Part shown: one piece after another, positions 24,101 through 34,403 of the stretch
How the letters are laid out: each line of letters begins with the position of its first letter
Position numbering within the stretch: the stretch's first letter is position 1
DNA from: Pelodera strongyloides
Taxonomy: Eukaryota; Nematoda; Chromadorea; Rhabditida; Rhabditidae
DNA length: 64,000 nt
Assembly (NCBI GenBank): GCA_036852015.1
Contig: JAANDG010000522.1
Span: forward strand, 1 to 64,000
Direction: 5' to 3'
Notes under the pieces: model-generated
Database searches by the model: none
Told to the model about the DNA's origin: nothing
Seen by the model: only the letters and a program-made list of their open reading frames with translations
Translations under genes and position numbers: made by a program

Positions 24101-26181
24101 TGCTGCAATATGAGAAGTGCGTGTGAAAGACTAGCAAATGTGCGTAAATAAAGGAAAAACAAATAACCTGCTGGCGTTAAATTGACTGGCCCTTTTTTAG
24201 TTAAGATCAATTATTCAGAACAATTATACAACGTAATTATGTAAAGTTATTGGGCTCAGGTCTTACAATTAGCACACAAACGAAAGTTACTACGACCAAA
24301 TTATAATTGTAAGCCTAGGAACCATACTACCACAACGATCTACATCCCAACATCCACCACACAATTAATGTATTTAACGGGTAAAGCGAACTACCGGCCG
24401 GTTTTTGAAACGCATCGTGGACAACTGAATTCTTAAGTATTTATGCTAATTTTCTCGAATTTAGCTCGATTTTTTATTCTAATTTATGTTCATTAGCATA
24501 CGCTACATAATAATGCTGGTCTATTCGATATAGTTTCTTGGTTTTCTAATAGTTTCTTAATACGAAAACGAACAAGTTACCAACTCTCAAAAGGATACCG
24601 CGCAAAAAAAAATCCATTTACATGTGAATTCGTTTTTTTTATGTTTTGTCCATTTACGATTACGGTATACTTGTGCTATGTTGTCTGTTTTGTAATTACT
24701 TAATCTCTCTGAAGATGGCGTAAGCCGAAACGTCAGAAATAAATGTGTCTAACCATATTGTTTGTTTTCCTGGCTGGAATAAAGAAGCTTACAACACACT
24801 GAAGTAAAAAAACGCAGATGATAGCAAGTTAAAGCGAACTACCGGCTGGATTTTAAAACACTTTGAATAGACCAGCATTATTATACAACGTATGCAAATG
24901 AACATAAATTAGAATAAAAACCGAACTAAATTGCAACAAATTAGCATAAAAACGTAAGAATTCAGTTGTCCACGATGCGTCCCAAAAACCTGCTGGTATT
25001 TCGCTTTAATGCTGAGTGAGTTTGGCAGACACTGGGTTGCGTAATTTGACGATTTCTTCATTATTCTTACTAACCTTCAGCGGTCCGCCCGCTTTGGGTC
25101 GTTCGTTCATAGAAACCACCAAATTTCTTCGAAACGCCTCGATATTGTTCTTGCCAACTCGTTTCAACTGAACATTTTACTTTGATAAATAATTGTGGAA
25201 AACTTTGTCCTCTACCAATTGGGAAACCGCGACACGAGCCGCGTCTCCTGCCAGTGCACCAGAATAGCTATGTCCAAAATATCATAAAAACGCCTTCGAT
25301 TGAGCCCAAAAAACCCCCATGGAATTATAAGGTTACACCGTTTTGCGTTAGTGACTACGGTATTTTCATAATTTGCAGGCCTTATTTCCACAGAAAAAAT
25401 TCTAGCTGTGCAATTTGGTGCTATTATTTTCATTAGTCTTTTTTTTCTAGTTTTAGTTTGGAAATATTTTTGAATCGATGTCAAATGCTACAAGATGAAA
25501 ATGTTGCTAAATATGGTTGTTTGGAATTACAAGAAAAGTAACATAGGAACTCGTGATATGAAAGAAAAGGCCAAATGGCACCCTGATCCAAGGGCCCAAG
25601 TTGCTGATGGTAAATGCCGACCCTAAAGGTACCCTAGGCCGTTGGTAGTAAATAACCTACCCTATCTTCATTGGGCGATTCCAAACTGTAGAATATCCAC
25701 GCTCCAACCACAGCGTATAAACAGACAACAGCAACGAGGGCGACGTGGGGTAGCACGAGTTTGATGTACTAAAATGTGTATTTTAATTCGCCAAACGTGT
25801 GCCAAGTTAGTGCCTGATTTATCTGGGAACCGGGTCAAATATGACATTGGTCAATTATGACAGGCCATTAGTTAATTGTGACTCTAATTAGCGTGTAACT
25901 TTATAACATACGTTATCGATTTTTCCTGCTAACTCATTAAATACCGTAGACTAGAAGCCTAGCACACTTTCTCGTATCATTATGTGCCTCTTCGGGTCGA
26001 AAAGGGCACATCGTGGAGCATAATTAGCATGTAATACATAGCAAAGCTGTCCTGCAAACTTTCAAAGACCACGTACTATTCTGCTTTAAAGTTGATCGTT
26101 ATTTACCTTTTTGATCTTGCTGGTGGGTGGAGGCGGGGTCGCGTCCAGAAGACCCTCAATCTCCTTAAATTGTTCCTCCAT
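9595..26181 (-). CDS. two-pore-domain potassium (K2P/TWK-type) channel with very long C-terminal tail
   Basis: Plasma-membrane potassium leak channel. Core exons, all phase-consistent: 26107-26181 (start, MEEQFKEIEGLLD), 25661-25768, 25075-25167, 23441-23520, 21864-21952, 21047-21250, 19973-20097, 19603-19675, 19310-19364, 18784-18944, 18395-18464. TM1 is at about residues 30-57 (ALVAVVCLYAVVGAWIFY). The first pore has TTMATIGYGNIVP with filter G149-Y150-G151. TM2 (about 157-185) includes FALFGAPLAIITIGDLGKF. TM3 is at about 247-272. The second pore has SFISLTTIGFGDIVP with filter G291-F292-G293. TM4 ends GLAVTTMCIDLVGIQYIQKI and is followed by HYFGRK, a signature typical of invertebrate TWK channels. 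The frame continues without a stop into 16-17 more exons (see the tail entry), giving about 1357 aa. The identity of the core is certain; the membership of the last exons is less so. Most large introns carry MITEs. Confidence 0.93.
9874..10032. repeat. family A MITE
   Basis: TTAAAGCGAAATACCGGTCG to TATTTCGCTTTAA, in the last intron of the K2P gene. It ends 10 bp from the exon at 10043, so it nearly touches that exon's splice donor. Confidence 0.9.
13144..13162 (-). CDS. possible 19-nt microexon of the K2P tail
   Basis: A good acceptor (CATCTCTCCAG) precedes CGTTTTTATTATGTTCGAG and a weak GTCGTG donor. The 19 nt convert phase 1 to phase 2, which is exactly what the flanking exons need. It would be separated from 13215-13285 by a 52-nt intron. 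Confidence 0.35.
15239..15407. repeat. family A MITE, worn left end
   Basis: Starts CAAAGCGAATTTGAAACTC, lacking TTAA and about 15 bp of the arm; the right end GCAGTATTTCGCTTTAA is intact. Intronic in the K2P gene. Confidence 0.8.
17459..17464 (-). CDS. possible 6-nt microexon of the K2P tail
   Basis: TCCAAG lies between a strong acceptor (TTTTTTTTAATAG) and a strong donor (GTATGATC). Being six bases it adds two codons (S-P in context) without changing frame, so the flanking exons join with or without it. Confidence 0.4.
18582..18763. repeat. family A MITE
   Basis: TTAAAGCGAAATACCATCCG at the left; the right end is mutated to TATTTCACTATAA, so the right TTAA is lost. Between channel-core exons 10 and 11. 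Confidence 0.85.
18979..19140. repeat. family A MITE
   Basis: TTAAAGCGAAATAGCGGCCG to GGTATTTCGTTTGTAA, slightly shortened in the right arm. In the intron between exons 9 and 10 of the K2P gene. Confidence 0.85.
19256..19276. repeat. interstitial TTAGGC run (3 units)
   Basis: Three AAGCCT units plus AAG, i.e. TTAGGC on the minus strand, inside a K2P intron. Confidence 0.7.
20169..20313 (-). CDS. possible cassette exon of the K2P linker
   Basis: An acceptor (GTTTGCAG) is followed by an open frame reading PPCLTVVKGQLDSTKK and RRKITRRNNGANVAYFS, which is basic and serine-rich like a K2P cytosolic linker. The best donor (GTATTT) leaves it in phase 2, whereas the next exon needs phase 1, so inclusion would break the frame. 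It is left out of the main model. Confidence 0.25.
20334..20493. repeat. family A MITE
   Basis: TTAAAGCGAAATACCGGCCG at the left; the right arm ends AAACCCGGCCCGTG without the usual terminal TTTCGCTTTAA. Internal order is opposite to most other copies, so it inserted in reverse. Confidence 0.8.
21261..21442. repeat. 62-bp tandem triplication of a family B end
   Basis: TTGGTTGTTAAAGCGACATT followed by a GTGAAACGTTTTCTGGGGAA block occurs three times (21261, 21323, 21385). It starts 10 bp from the K2P exon 21047-21250, directly upstream of that exon's splice acceptor. Confidence 0.9.
22337..22501. repeat. family A MITE
   Basis: Left end GAAAGCGAAATACCG has lost TTAA and several arm bases; right end TATTTCGCTTTAA is intact. 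Intronic in the K2P gene. Confidence 0.85.
22920..23070. repeat. dispersed repeat G (copy 1)
   Basis: Contains GGCCCTAGCCCGAAGACGTC and CTGGAACTCGTCGCCTAATG, shared with 36940-37060 and 58825-58960. In the latter two it is followed by a TTGAATAAAGG segment. Possibly the body of a SINE, because a tRNA-like segment lies beside the 36.9-kb copy. Confidence 0.65.
24381..24538. repeat. family A MITE, right end truncated
   Basis: Starts GTAAAGCGAACTACCGGCCG; the right side stops after CTATTCGATATAGTTTC without the terminal arm. Confidence 0.8.
24709..24734 (+). ncRNA. hammerhead-ribozyme-like motif
   Basis: CTGAAGA is followed by a GGC-GTAA-GCC hairpin, then GAAAC and GTC. These are the core elements of the minimal hammerhead found near Penelope-like retroelements, with a palindromic ACGT in place of a long stem III. 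One extra T sits between CTGAAGA and the hairpin and could weaken it. No reverse transcriptase is visible nearby. Confidence 0.4.
24829..25009. repeat. family A MITE
   Basis: TTAAAGCGAACTACCGGCTG to GGTATTTCGCTTTAA, full length, opposite internal orientation to the copy at 24381. In the intron between exons 3 and 4 of the K2P gene. Confidence 0.88.
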
Positions 26182-26195
26182 TCTTATTGTTCAAG

Positions 26196-26203
26196 TGACG
26201 TCA
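26196..26203. promoter_or_regulatory. CRE palindrome TGACGTCA
   Basis: An exact 8-bp cAMP-response-element palindrome ends 15 bp upstream of the K2P start codon (26181, minus strand). That is very close to the ATG, so it could be in the 5' UTR. Confidence 0.4.
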
Positions 26204-26213
26204 GTCGACACCC

Positions 26214-26400
26214 ATTGACACGATATGACACGCCCCGTGTAGTTTACCTGGAATTAATCGATACATCCGTCATGATTTATTTACATGACACGACCGTATA
26301 ACACTTCATGACACCATTTGACACTTCCCGTTTGTGTATCGTCTTCTGAAATACACCCCTCACCATACTATATGACAAGATATGACACTATACGACACAT
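26214..26400. repeat. cluster of TGACAC motifs upstream of the K2P gene
   Basis: About eight TGACA(C) units, often as ATATGACAC, spread over 190 bp. Spacing is irregular, so this is either a degenerate microsatellite or clustered binding sites. Confidence 0.5.
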
Positions 26401-27061
26401 TATTACCGCTTGCTCGTAAGATTCCGTTTCTTATGCAGAAAATTGAAAATATCTCCCGCAACCGCTCCCCATGGAAATAATTTGGGCACGTTTTAATCTG
26501 AAAAGAAAAGTGCATCTTTATAAAACGAAAAAAAAATAACAACAACCGTATCAGAGGAAACAGAGTGCAGATGGACTGACTGAAACGCAACACTGCAGAT
26601 GCAAACATACGTTTACAAACATTTATATATTCGCGTAGTACATACATAGATGCTATTATGCTACTAGAAAAATAATCATCTTTATTGGACAATATAGATG
26701 AGGCGGAAAATGTGAGTAGTTTGTAAATGACCAGAAGGAACCCTAAGATGTCAGTGCATTATGGACCACCAACATACTAACAAGGGACCTGTGTAAAAGA
26801 TAATACTAGAAGAGTCTGCAAGTCACACTACAAAGCAAAAATATAGGAGGAGAAGACTTCAATAAAACACTGAATTCTCAACTAAAGCAAAATGAAACAG
26901 GAGTAAGACGACAAAATAGAGCATGCAACATTCACACTTGATCTTATTTTTATGGAACGGCGTGACACAAATATGCACCAAGATCATGAAACGAAAAGAA
27001 CAAAAGTTTTCTTTGACATCTACCCAGCCAATAGAATTCTAACAAAGGACATTAAATGACG

Positions 27062-27152
27062 CTAAAGCGGTATAACTTCCGATGTTTGCAACGCATGTTG
27101 GACAACTACATTCCACTTGTTCTGCGCATATTCCGCATGTTATACCGCTTTA
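27062..27152. repeat. short family B MITE (91 bp)
   Basis: CTAAAGCGGTATAACTTCC to GTTATACCGCTTTAA, with the interior mostly deleted. Confidence 0.85.
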
Positions 27153-27336
27153 ACCAATTAAACGATACAGGGACTTGATGTTTGAAATAGACACTAGTCC
27201 TTGCCAGACAAATTGCTATATAAAATTGCATTGATTGCATATGCACAGGAAGTTAGTGTGTTATTTACCCGGTTCAGCTACGCTTGTTATTCAAATGGTT
27301 GTTCAGTTTTAGGGATCAAATCAAGAATGAAGAAGA

Positions 27337-27341
27337 AGGGA

Positions 27342-27395
<54 letters not shown>
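27337..27395. repeat. AG microsatellite
   Basis: Roughly 28 AG dinucleotides. Further AG-rich tracts at about 27560-27600, 28090-28213, 28366-28434 and 29306-29405. Confidence 0.95.
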
Positions 27396-27398
<3 letters not shown>

Positions 27399-27781
27399 AT
27401 TTAGGAGTTCGCCTACCAAATGCGGGGGGAATACACTGGGGAATTGAGCAGATAAAGTTGCGAATTCATAAGTGAAATAAAACTAAAGAAGAATGCTTGG
27501 GAGGGAGAGAGGTAGGGAGACGGGAAAAGAAGCGAGAGATAAAGAGAAAGAGAGGAACATACTGAGAGAGAGAGAGAGAGAGAAAGAAAGAAAGAGCGAG
27601 GCAAAGATGTGTCTACGTCTTAAAAACAATCGCAACATTTAATTGAATGCCTTCACTTCTTTTGTAAGCTGTCCAATTTTTCTGATGCTTTCAAATAGAA
27701 TATAGTCTTCTGGCTTATGCGACTGCTTGAATTGCCACAAAAAAGTTTACATGTGAGGAAGTACAAAACATTGCGTGGACG

Positions 27782-27945
27782 TATTATATATTGTTTGTGA
27801 AACGTATTTTACAACAGCGACTGCATTCCCAAGCATTATATGTAAGCTGTGTCAGGTCCGGCTCAGACGGACACGTAAAATTTGCATATAACACATGGGG
27901 CTGCATATGACAATAATTCTTTCAAAATCAGATTTCATATATACA
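27782..27945. repeat. degenerate family B MITE
   Basis: TTGTTTGTGAAACGTATTTT and GACTGCATTCCCAAG on the left side, matched by CACATGGGGCTGCATATGAC and CAAAATCAGATTTCATATA on the right. Confidence 0.5.
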
Positions 27946-28180
27946 CATGAAAGAAAGCTCATGTATACATAAACAAATAAATAGTAAGGTTGAAAGTATT
28001 TGTCATGGGCCTTCAGCGGTAAATCAATCGTAGAAATAGAGAAGCATGGGAAAGTAGAGTGAAAGAGAGCTAAAGAACGCGGTAGAGACTAGGAGAATGG
28101 ACAGAGAGAGAATAGAGAGAGAAGGAGTTTAGAGAGAGATAGAGAGAAGGAGTTTAGAAAGAGAGAGAGAGAAGGAGTTT

Positions 28181-28216
<36 letters not shown>

Positions 28217-28440
28217 TTGCCATTTAAGCACCAGAGACCACACGTTTATCCATATATCTTTTTTTGCGTGTCCGACGAGTTCGCTAGGTTAGGGTATTGG
28301 GTTTGGATGTTCCACAGAAATATGACCCCAAAGCACAATAGTTTTCAAACCCCTCAAAGTTGATAAGAGGGAGCGAGAGAGAGACAGCGAGAGAGAGAAA
28401 GAGAGGGGGAGGGAGAGAGAAAGAGAGAGAGAGATCTTAT

Positions 28441-28577
28441 TTAAAGCAATCTAACAGCTTGTTTGTGAAGCTGGTGCCCGATGTATTTTTTATTCAAACA
28501 GTCTCGTTTGTATATGTGCATGGGAATGCAGATATTAAACATATTACATCTCAAAATCGGATGTTGTACCGCTTTAA
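28441..28577. repeat. family B MITE
   Basis: TTAAAGCAATCTAACAGC to GGATGTTGTACCGCTTTAA; contains CATGGGAATGCAG. Confidence 0.75.
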
Positions 28578-29654
28578 GTCACGCAGCGTTGCATGATTGA
28601 TTTTGAAGCAATGTAGCTGTCGATGATTACGGGAAAGGGCTCAAACAAATTTACAAATTTATGGTTAGAAAAAAATTGGTAGGTATGTACATTGTTATTT
28701 TATCTCCCGCCCCGGTGGCATAAATCCTCGTCTATGACTTATAGGGGTCGAAACGAGGTGCAACTTCTACCCATATTCAATTGAAATACTTTTTTTTCTT
28801 TTCTTATTTTATTCCTAAATATTGTAGTTTAAAATTATAGCTATTTTTTCTACTACATACGGCTAAATACAGCCGTGGAACGCTTTGCAGTGCAAAGCAA
28901 AGCATGGCCACCTAGTAAATTATAGATGAAGTAACCTCTTTTATTTATAAGGTAACGTTTCGGGGTTGAATGCAGGACAGTGATTTGTTTGCATCGAAAA
29001 ATAGACATTGAACCAACAAAAGAATATAGAAGCGTTTGGAAATTATAGCTGAAAGATTAACAGAGCGGAAAGAGCAATTACATTTACATATTCAAAGGTA
29101 AGGAAAGGCCATCATCAACGTCTCGGGAAGCCGGGAGTTCATGTGTCCAGGAAAGGGGCCACACGGGGGAACCATCGATTGTAAAACTGGGGCCCACTCT
29201 CACACACACACACACAAGCTCAAGCAGAAGCAGTTTTGGGAGCTGGCTGGGCAGTATGTACTTTTAGGGAGAAAGAATTTCAGGACCCCCGAGTTTTTGG
29301 GAAGCAGGGAGAGAGGGGGGGGAGAGAAAAGAGAGGGAGAGAGTGAGCTAGAGATAGATGGAAAGAGAGAATTCGAGGGAGAAAGAGAGATTGAGAGGGA
29401 GAGCTGAAGAGAGCGTTCCGTAACCTTACGCCTAATAACAAATGTCCCAGGTGTTAGCTCATTTACATAATATGTAATTACCAGACGGCTGCGCCGCCTG
29501 AGGCGACCTTCTAGTACATTTTTATTTCATACATACGTGAAACGTGCAACGTGGATTCAAAAGTGATTCAAAAAATTAGCATATGCTACAATCCTCGCTT
29601 TATTGCTTCTTTTGTTGCTGTATATTTGCATGTTCTTTGTATTTTAATCGAAGT

Positions 29655-29870
29655 ACTTTGAGCGCCGCGGACGCGCCCGAACGATATACCACACACTTTC
29701 CGTATATGCAGCCTTTTTTGGACTTTTGTGAGAGGGGCGCTCGGGATGTGAGATGGCTCAGTGCATGGGAACATGAACTACTGAACCAATCCTACTTCCT
29801 GAACGTAACGCACATCATCCAAACACACAATCAATCAATCAAACAAACAAACAAACAAACAAAGCTCCCA
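29655..29870 (+). repeat. non-LTR-like 3' fragment with (CAAA)n tail
   Basis: Shares TATATGCAGCC and GTAACGCACATCATCC with the inverted copy at 30985-31165 (reverse complement). Ends in repeated CAAT and CAAA units, as in 3' ends of some LINE/SINE elements. Confidence 0.5.
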
Positions 29871-29929
29871 ACTTTATATAATAAGATAGGTTGGAAAGTT
29901 ACAAATGTTTGAGCATTATGTCCGCCCTT

Positions 29930-30005
29930 AGCCAATACCGGTAGCGTAATCGGTTAACGTATTGACCCGGACAACCAAAGTGTGGGGACGATACTCGCCC
30001 GACCG
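29930..30005 (+). repeat. tRNA-like SINE head or tRNA pseudogene
   Basis: TAGCGTAATCGGTTAACG resembles an A box and GGGGACGATACTCGCCC a diverged B box. Ends do not pair as an acceptor stem, so it is not a functional tRNA. Confidence 0.4.
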
Positions 30006-30309
30006 AAACCCCAATTTTTCATTTAAAAAGTTAGTTCAATCCTAATTTCCTTTGTTCACCATAGCTTCCTCTATATGATGAGCTTCTGTCACCAAAAAAA
30101 GGAGGGTTTCTCCCAAAAAGAGCGTCCCAAAATTAACGGGCTCTCGTAGGTAATAAATAGACAATTTGGGGCACATTTATTGTTTCTTGCTCGAATTTGG
30201 AATTGGATTATTGTTGAGCGAACGTTAAAGGAATAGGGCCATCTCGAAATATTTTCTCTTTTATTTTAGACTTTAGTGAGGATGTATGCCTTTCAAAAAT
30301 GTGATCTCA

Positions 30310-30540
30310 CTACAACGCAAGTGATGCAACCAACATTTAATGAAACTCCGGGGTTCAATTCCCGCGCCTGGTTGCACCGTCCGGGTGGTAAAAACGGTAC
30401 GAGATGAAAACTTGGGAAGGTTTCTTGGATCAGGGCTGGCCACCCATTCCGTAATCAAAGATGGCCTATATCTCTGGAGCGCACTACTTCGGTAGACCAG
30501 AACGGACTGCAGGGACCCCTTCGGGCCCTGAAGAACAGTC
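30310..30540 (+). repeat. tRNA-derived SINE-like sequence
   Basis: CCGGGGTTCAATTCCCGCG is a perfect Pol III B box within a T-arm. The A box upstream is poor. The following segment ends with a GC-rich GGACTGCAGGGACCCCTTCG block. Confidence 0.45.
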
Positions 30541-30558
30541 CTAGCTTTAACTTTTTTC

Positions 30559-30729
30559 TTAAAGCGAAATGCTAGCCCCTTTGAAAAATTTGCATATGAT
30601 AAGCAAATCCTATGTATCCTATGCTAATTTTGTACGATCGACCACGGCAATCGTACAAAATTAGCATAGGATACATAGGATTTGCTTATCATATGCAAAT
30701 TTTCCAAAGGGGCTAGCGTTTCGCTTTAA
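30559..30729. repeat. family C near-perfect palindrome (copy 2, reverse orientation)
   Basis: 171 bp, TTAA to TTAA; about 78-bp arms. The centre GATCGACCACGGCAATC is the reverse complement of that in the copies at 4215 and 46262, which fixes its orientation. Confidence 0.93.
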
Positions 30730-30984
30730 CAACGCAAATGATGCAATGTCGAATGAAATTCCACAGGAACGTGTTCATTTTCAAAAGCCATGTATTTCTT
30801 TTTCTTTATGTGGGTTCCACAATGAGTTGACAATGAGTAAACAAGCCCAAAATATGAAACGAAAGTGACAATAATAAAATTCTACGCTTCAAGGACGTGC
30901 TCCTTGAGCGGAAAGCAGAATTATTACGGAGAGTAACAGTTCACGGGTATACATGTTTTAGTCGTCTTGTTATGTAAAGTTTGG

Positions 30985-31165
30985 AGCGTTGTTTGTTTGT
31001 ATGTTTGGATGATGAGCGTTACGCCGAGTTAGTACGGAAAGGCTGCATATATGGAATGCATGCGGTGTATCGGTCGGGCGAGTACGCGGCGCTCGAAGAA
31101 CGACAACTCCAAATACAAAGAACGTCCACATCCAGAGTAACAAAACAAGCATCGAAGCGAAGATT
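30985..31165 (-). repeat. inverted copy of the 29.66-kb fragment
   Basis: On the minus strand it carries TATATGCAGCC and GTAACGCTCATCATCC followed by CAAACATACAAACAAAC. Confidence 0.5.
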
Positions 31166-32212
31166 TTAGCATAAACTCCTTGCCCTAATTGTTTTGAAGC
31201 TACTTTTGAATCCACTTTTCATGTAAAGCATATAATAAAACAAATGCATTAGAAAGGTGACGTAGCCGTCTGGTATAAAATAAAAGTCGAATCTGGCGTT
31301 GCTGAAGTGCTGTCGAGAGGCCTGGCGGTTTCATTAGAAAATATAAGTAAAATAAAATATAATTAGCAACGCACACATCTTAAGATCTTACAGTCACAAT
31401 ACCATTGAAGTGCATTGCGCGCCACAGCAGAGCAGCGAGCAATACATTCCAATGGTGGCGCGCCAGCCCTCCGGAAGGAGGAGGACTGGCACCCCGACGG
31501 TGCAGCTCCCGAACCTGCTCCCACACACACAAATCAAAACTATTGGCTACTTTATGGTGTATTGCATTTGTTCCCCCAAGTTTCCATCAAAAACGTCTTC
31601 TTTTATTGGTGGGACTTTTCTACGCCATAATTTCAATCCAACGAAGAAAATAGAAAACTTGGAAAATTAAGTTAGACAAAGTGCTTCTTCTCTCCGTCTC
31701 CATCGCTCTCTCTCTCTCTCTCCCCTCTCTCCCTTTAAATCTCATCTCTCTTGTTCCGTTTCTTCCAGCTTTTTTGTTCGATAAGGAAGTTGAAGTTTAC
31801 ATTTGCAACAAACGCACAGCACGAAAGAAAGAATAGAAAGTAAAGAGACTAGAGCCTTCTTTAGCACATAGCAAATAGACGAAATAGATGAGCAGGTCAA
31901 AACGGATTTTTTGCAGCAGCTATGCGCCAGACACTACTGCAAATGGTGTACGCGTGGCGCACATGTTGGAGCGCGCGCAGTGCGCCATCTTTGCGCCACA
32001 GGTGCGCCAAAAGGAAACGAGCATTCTATCAAAAAAAGTTTTCGTGTATTCTGCAAAATATTATGCATCTATGACATGTATATTGCCCACCAATAGTACC
32101 CTTAGTACCCCAGATCTTTCTAAATTTGGTGCCTCTCTCACTCTATGTCTTCTTTCGCTCTCTTTAATAATATCTCTTGTTGTCTCGATGCGTTGTCTAT
32201 ATCTCACTCTTT

Positions 32213-32228
32213 CCCTCTGCTGTCCCCT

Positions 32229-32265
<37 letters not shown>

Positions 32266-32266
32266 A
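32213..32266. repeat. CT microsatellite
   Basis: Mostly CT dinucleotides. Other CT-rich tracts at about 31688-31730, 33430-33530, 34725-34840, 37880-38005 and 62353-62390. Confidence 0.9.
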
Positions 32267-32705
32267 AATGGGCATTCATGTTTAGAAAGTAGAAGCAATC
32301 GCCGGGTCCTATCTATGACCCTTTCTGGCCCCATCTAACAGAGACCATTTAATGCAACACTCAACAAGTGCCCCATGGTCACTCAACTCTCAAATAGTTC
32401 TACGCAAACTCTTTTTCCCGAGAAAGAAGCAGGAAAACGATCGTGCGGTGGAGGAAATTGGTGCCACAGGGGTACCCTTATGGGTGCGGACACCATTTGG
32501 GACAATTATGTGTATTCTCCTATGGTAGAGCAGAGATATACTAATAATAATAATTCCTCACAAAGACAACCAAAGAAAGCAATGTAACTCCCAGATCGAG
32601 TTATAAAATACACATATTAAATCAAAGATAATAAAGCGGTAATGAAACAAGTGTCAACAAGCAAATGAGAAGTAAATCACAAGAAACTCGTAGCGTTTTG
32701 TTCAA

Positions 32706-32859
32706 TCATAAGCGAAGTTCCATGGACAAACGAACGAGTACACCAGCATTCTTATGGAGCTTATGCAAATGAACAAAACTTAGTATAAAAAATCGAGTTT
32801 AATTCAACTAAATGCTTATCATATGCATATTTTCCAAAGGGGCTACCATTTCGCTTTAA
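32706..32859. repeat. chimeric family A / family C element
   Basis: The left part is family A-like (GAGTACACCAGCATTC, GCTTATGCAAATGAAC). The right end (TATCATATGCATATTTTCC, AAAGGGGCTACCATTTCG) is a family C arm. The join is near position 32812. Confidence 0.7.
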
Positions 32860-33433
32860 ACATGCGTCAAACGCTTATAGGTATGGCGGTGCTAACCTTA
32901 TTAAATTAGACATCCGTATGCTTTCAAGGGTACCCGTTTGGGTACGAAATTATACAATACCCTATTAGTTCACCATTATATAATACCCTTATACCCTTAT
33001 AGTGCGTGCAGTGATAATCGTATTGTTGCTCAATGGCCGCAAGGGCCACAAGGATACAACCTTTTGGATAAAGCATAATAATTGGTGCAGAGAAGTACTT
33101 TTTTCAGGGTACCACTCGTATGCCTATAATGCGGAGGTTAGTTGCACTGGTGGAAAACAATGCACGAACCAAATAATGAAGGTGAAAAAAGGAAACAAAT
33201 AAACAAAGGAAGCATGTACGTAACCTCGTGAGTAAAGAGCAGATACTACAAACTACAAAGTGAATGGAGTTTGTATATAGTATATACATAGGAAGCGGAA
33301 CCACAAAATATCCGCTTCTCTCAAAGGTTCTTATTGTTCGTGCGCGTATTCGCGTTGAAACGAATGCGAAAGTTTTTCCGCTCATTCTCAAGAAAAAGGT
33401 CTGTGATGGTTAAGTGACTTTGCTTCTGCTCCT

Positions 33434-33452
<19 letters not shown>

Positions 33453-33474
<22 letters not shown>

Positions 33475-33482
33475 CTATCTCT
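33453..33482. repeat. CTAT microsatellite
   Basis: About six ATCT units embedded in a longer CT tract. Confidence 0.9.
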
Positions 33483-34220
33483 CTATTTCTCTGTCTCTCG
33501 CTCTCTTCGCTCTCTCTTTCTCCCTCTCTCGTCTTCTAGAGAATGACATCTCCAAGATTTGTGCCTAAAATCAGAGTCCCTCGTCTCCTACAGTGGCTGC
33601 GTCTCTCGTTGACGCATTCAACCTCGTCTGACGTCACCTGAGTCTGCTTCTCAATGCATAGAGTCCCTAAATACCCTGGGACCAAAAGCAAAAGCCTACT
33701 GGTCCTCTGGGCCACAACACACAACCTGGACAACAGCGCTCACAAACAATAGGATATAAATCCGTAAACTTTTTATCCGAAAAATAATTTTCGAAAAGTG
33801 GTTGTTAAAGTGTAATACCAAGAACGAGGTGCGCATTTGTTGGCCATACATGGGAGAACAAGCAAAAGCTAATGTCGAACAACAAGCACCGTACGTATGC
33901 ACCGTACGTATTTGATAAAGTATGTAAAAATATACGCTGTGGAACCGTTCGCTGCTCATGAGCAGAAATCTTTGAAAACGCACCGCGGCGCCCTAGCGCA
34001 GTACCACACTGACGATGTCGTTCTAGTTTTCTTTCAAAGCGCAATTCAATAATTATAATAAGTTCTGGTCAAAGTTCTGTTAGCGAACCAAATGAAAGAC
34101 AGGACGCAAATTTTAGCCTTTAGAGTAAGCGTATAAATTGAGGAACGTGCCTGTCAATCAGAAGGTGCTCCTTGTGTGAAATGCAGTTTTTCTCCAAAAT
34201 AGTGACGGACCTCATCCCCT

Positions 34221-34403
34221 TTAAAGCGCAATACCGGCCGGTTTTTGAAACACATCGAGTACACCAACTTTCCTATGCAGTTTATGCAAATGAGCATAAA
34301 TTAGAATAAAAAATCGAGCTAAAATCGAGCAAATTAGCATAGATACGTATGAAGACAGTTGCCCACTATGCGTTTCAAAAACCGGCCAGTATTTCGAATT
34401 TAA
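34221..34403. repeat. family A MITE
   Basis: TTAAAGCGCAATACCGGCCG to GCCAGTATTTCGAATTTAA, the last bases mutated. A partial TTTAAGCGAAAT follows directly. Confidence 0.88.

Noticed and set aside
31405..31670. Three overlapping plus-strand open frames of 71-86 codons
   Set aside because: Open in all three frames over a GC-rich patch, with no splice context or protein similarity.
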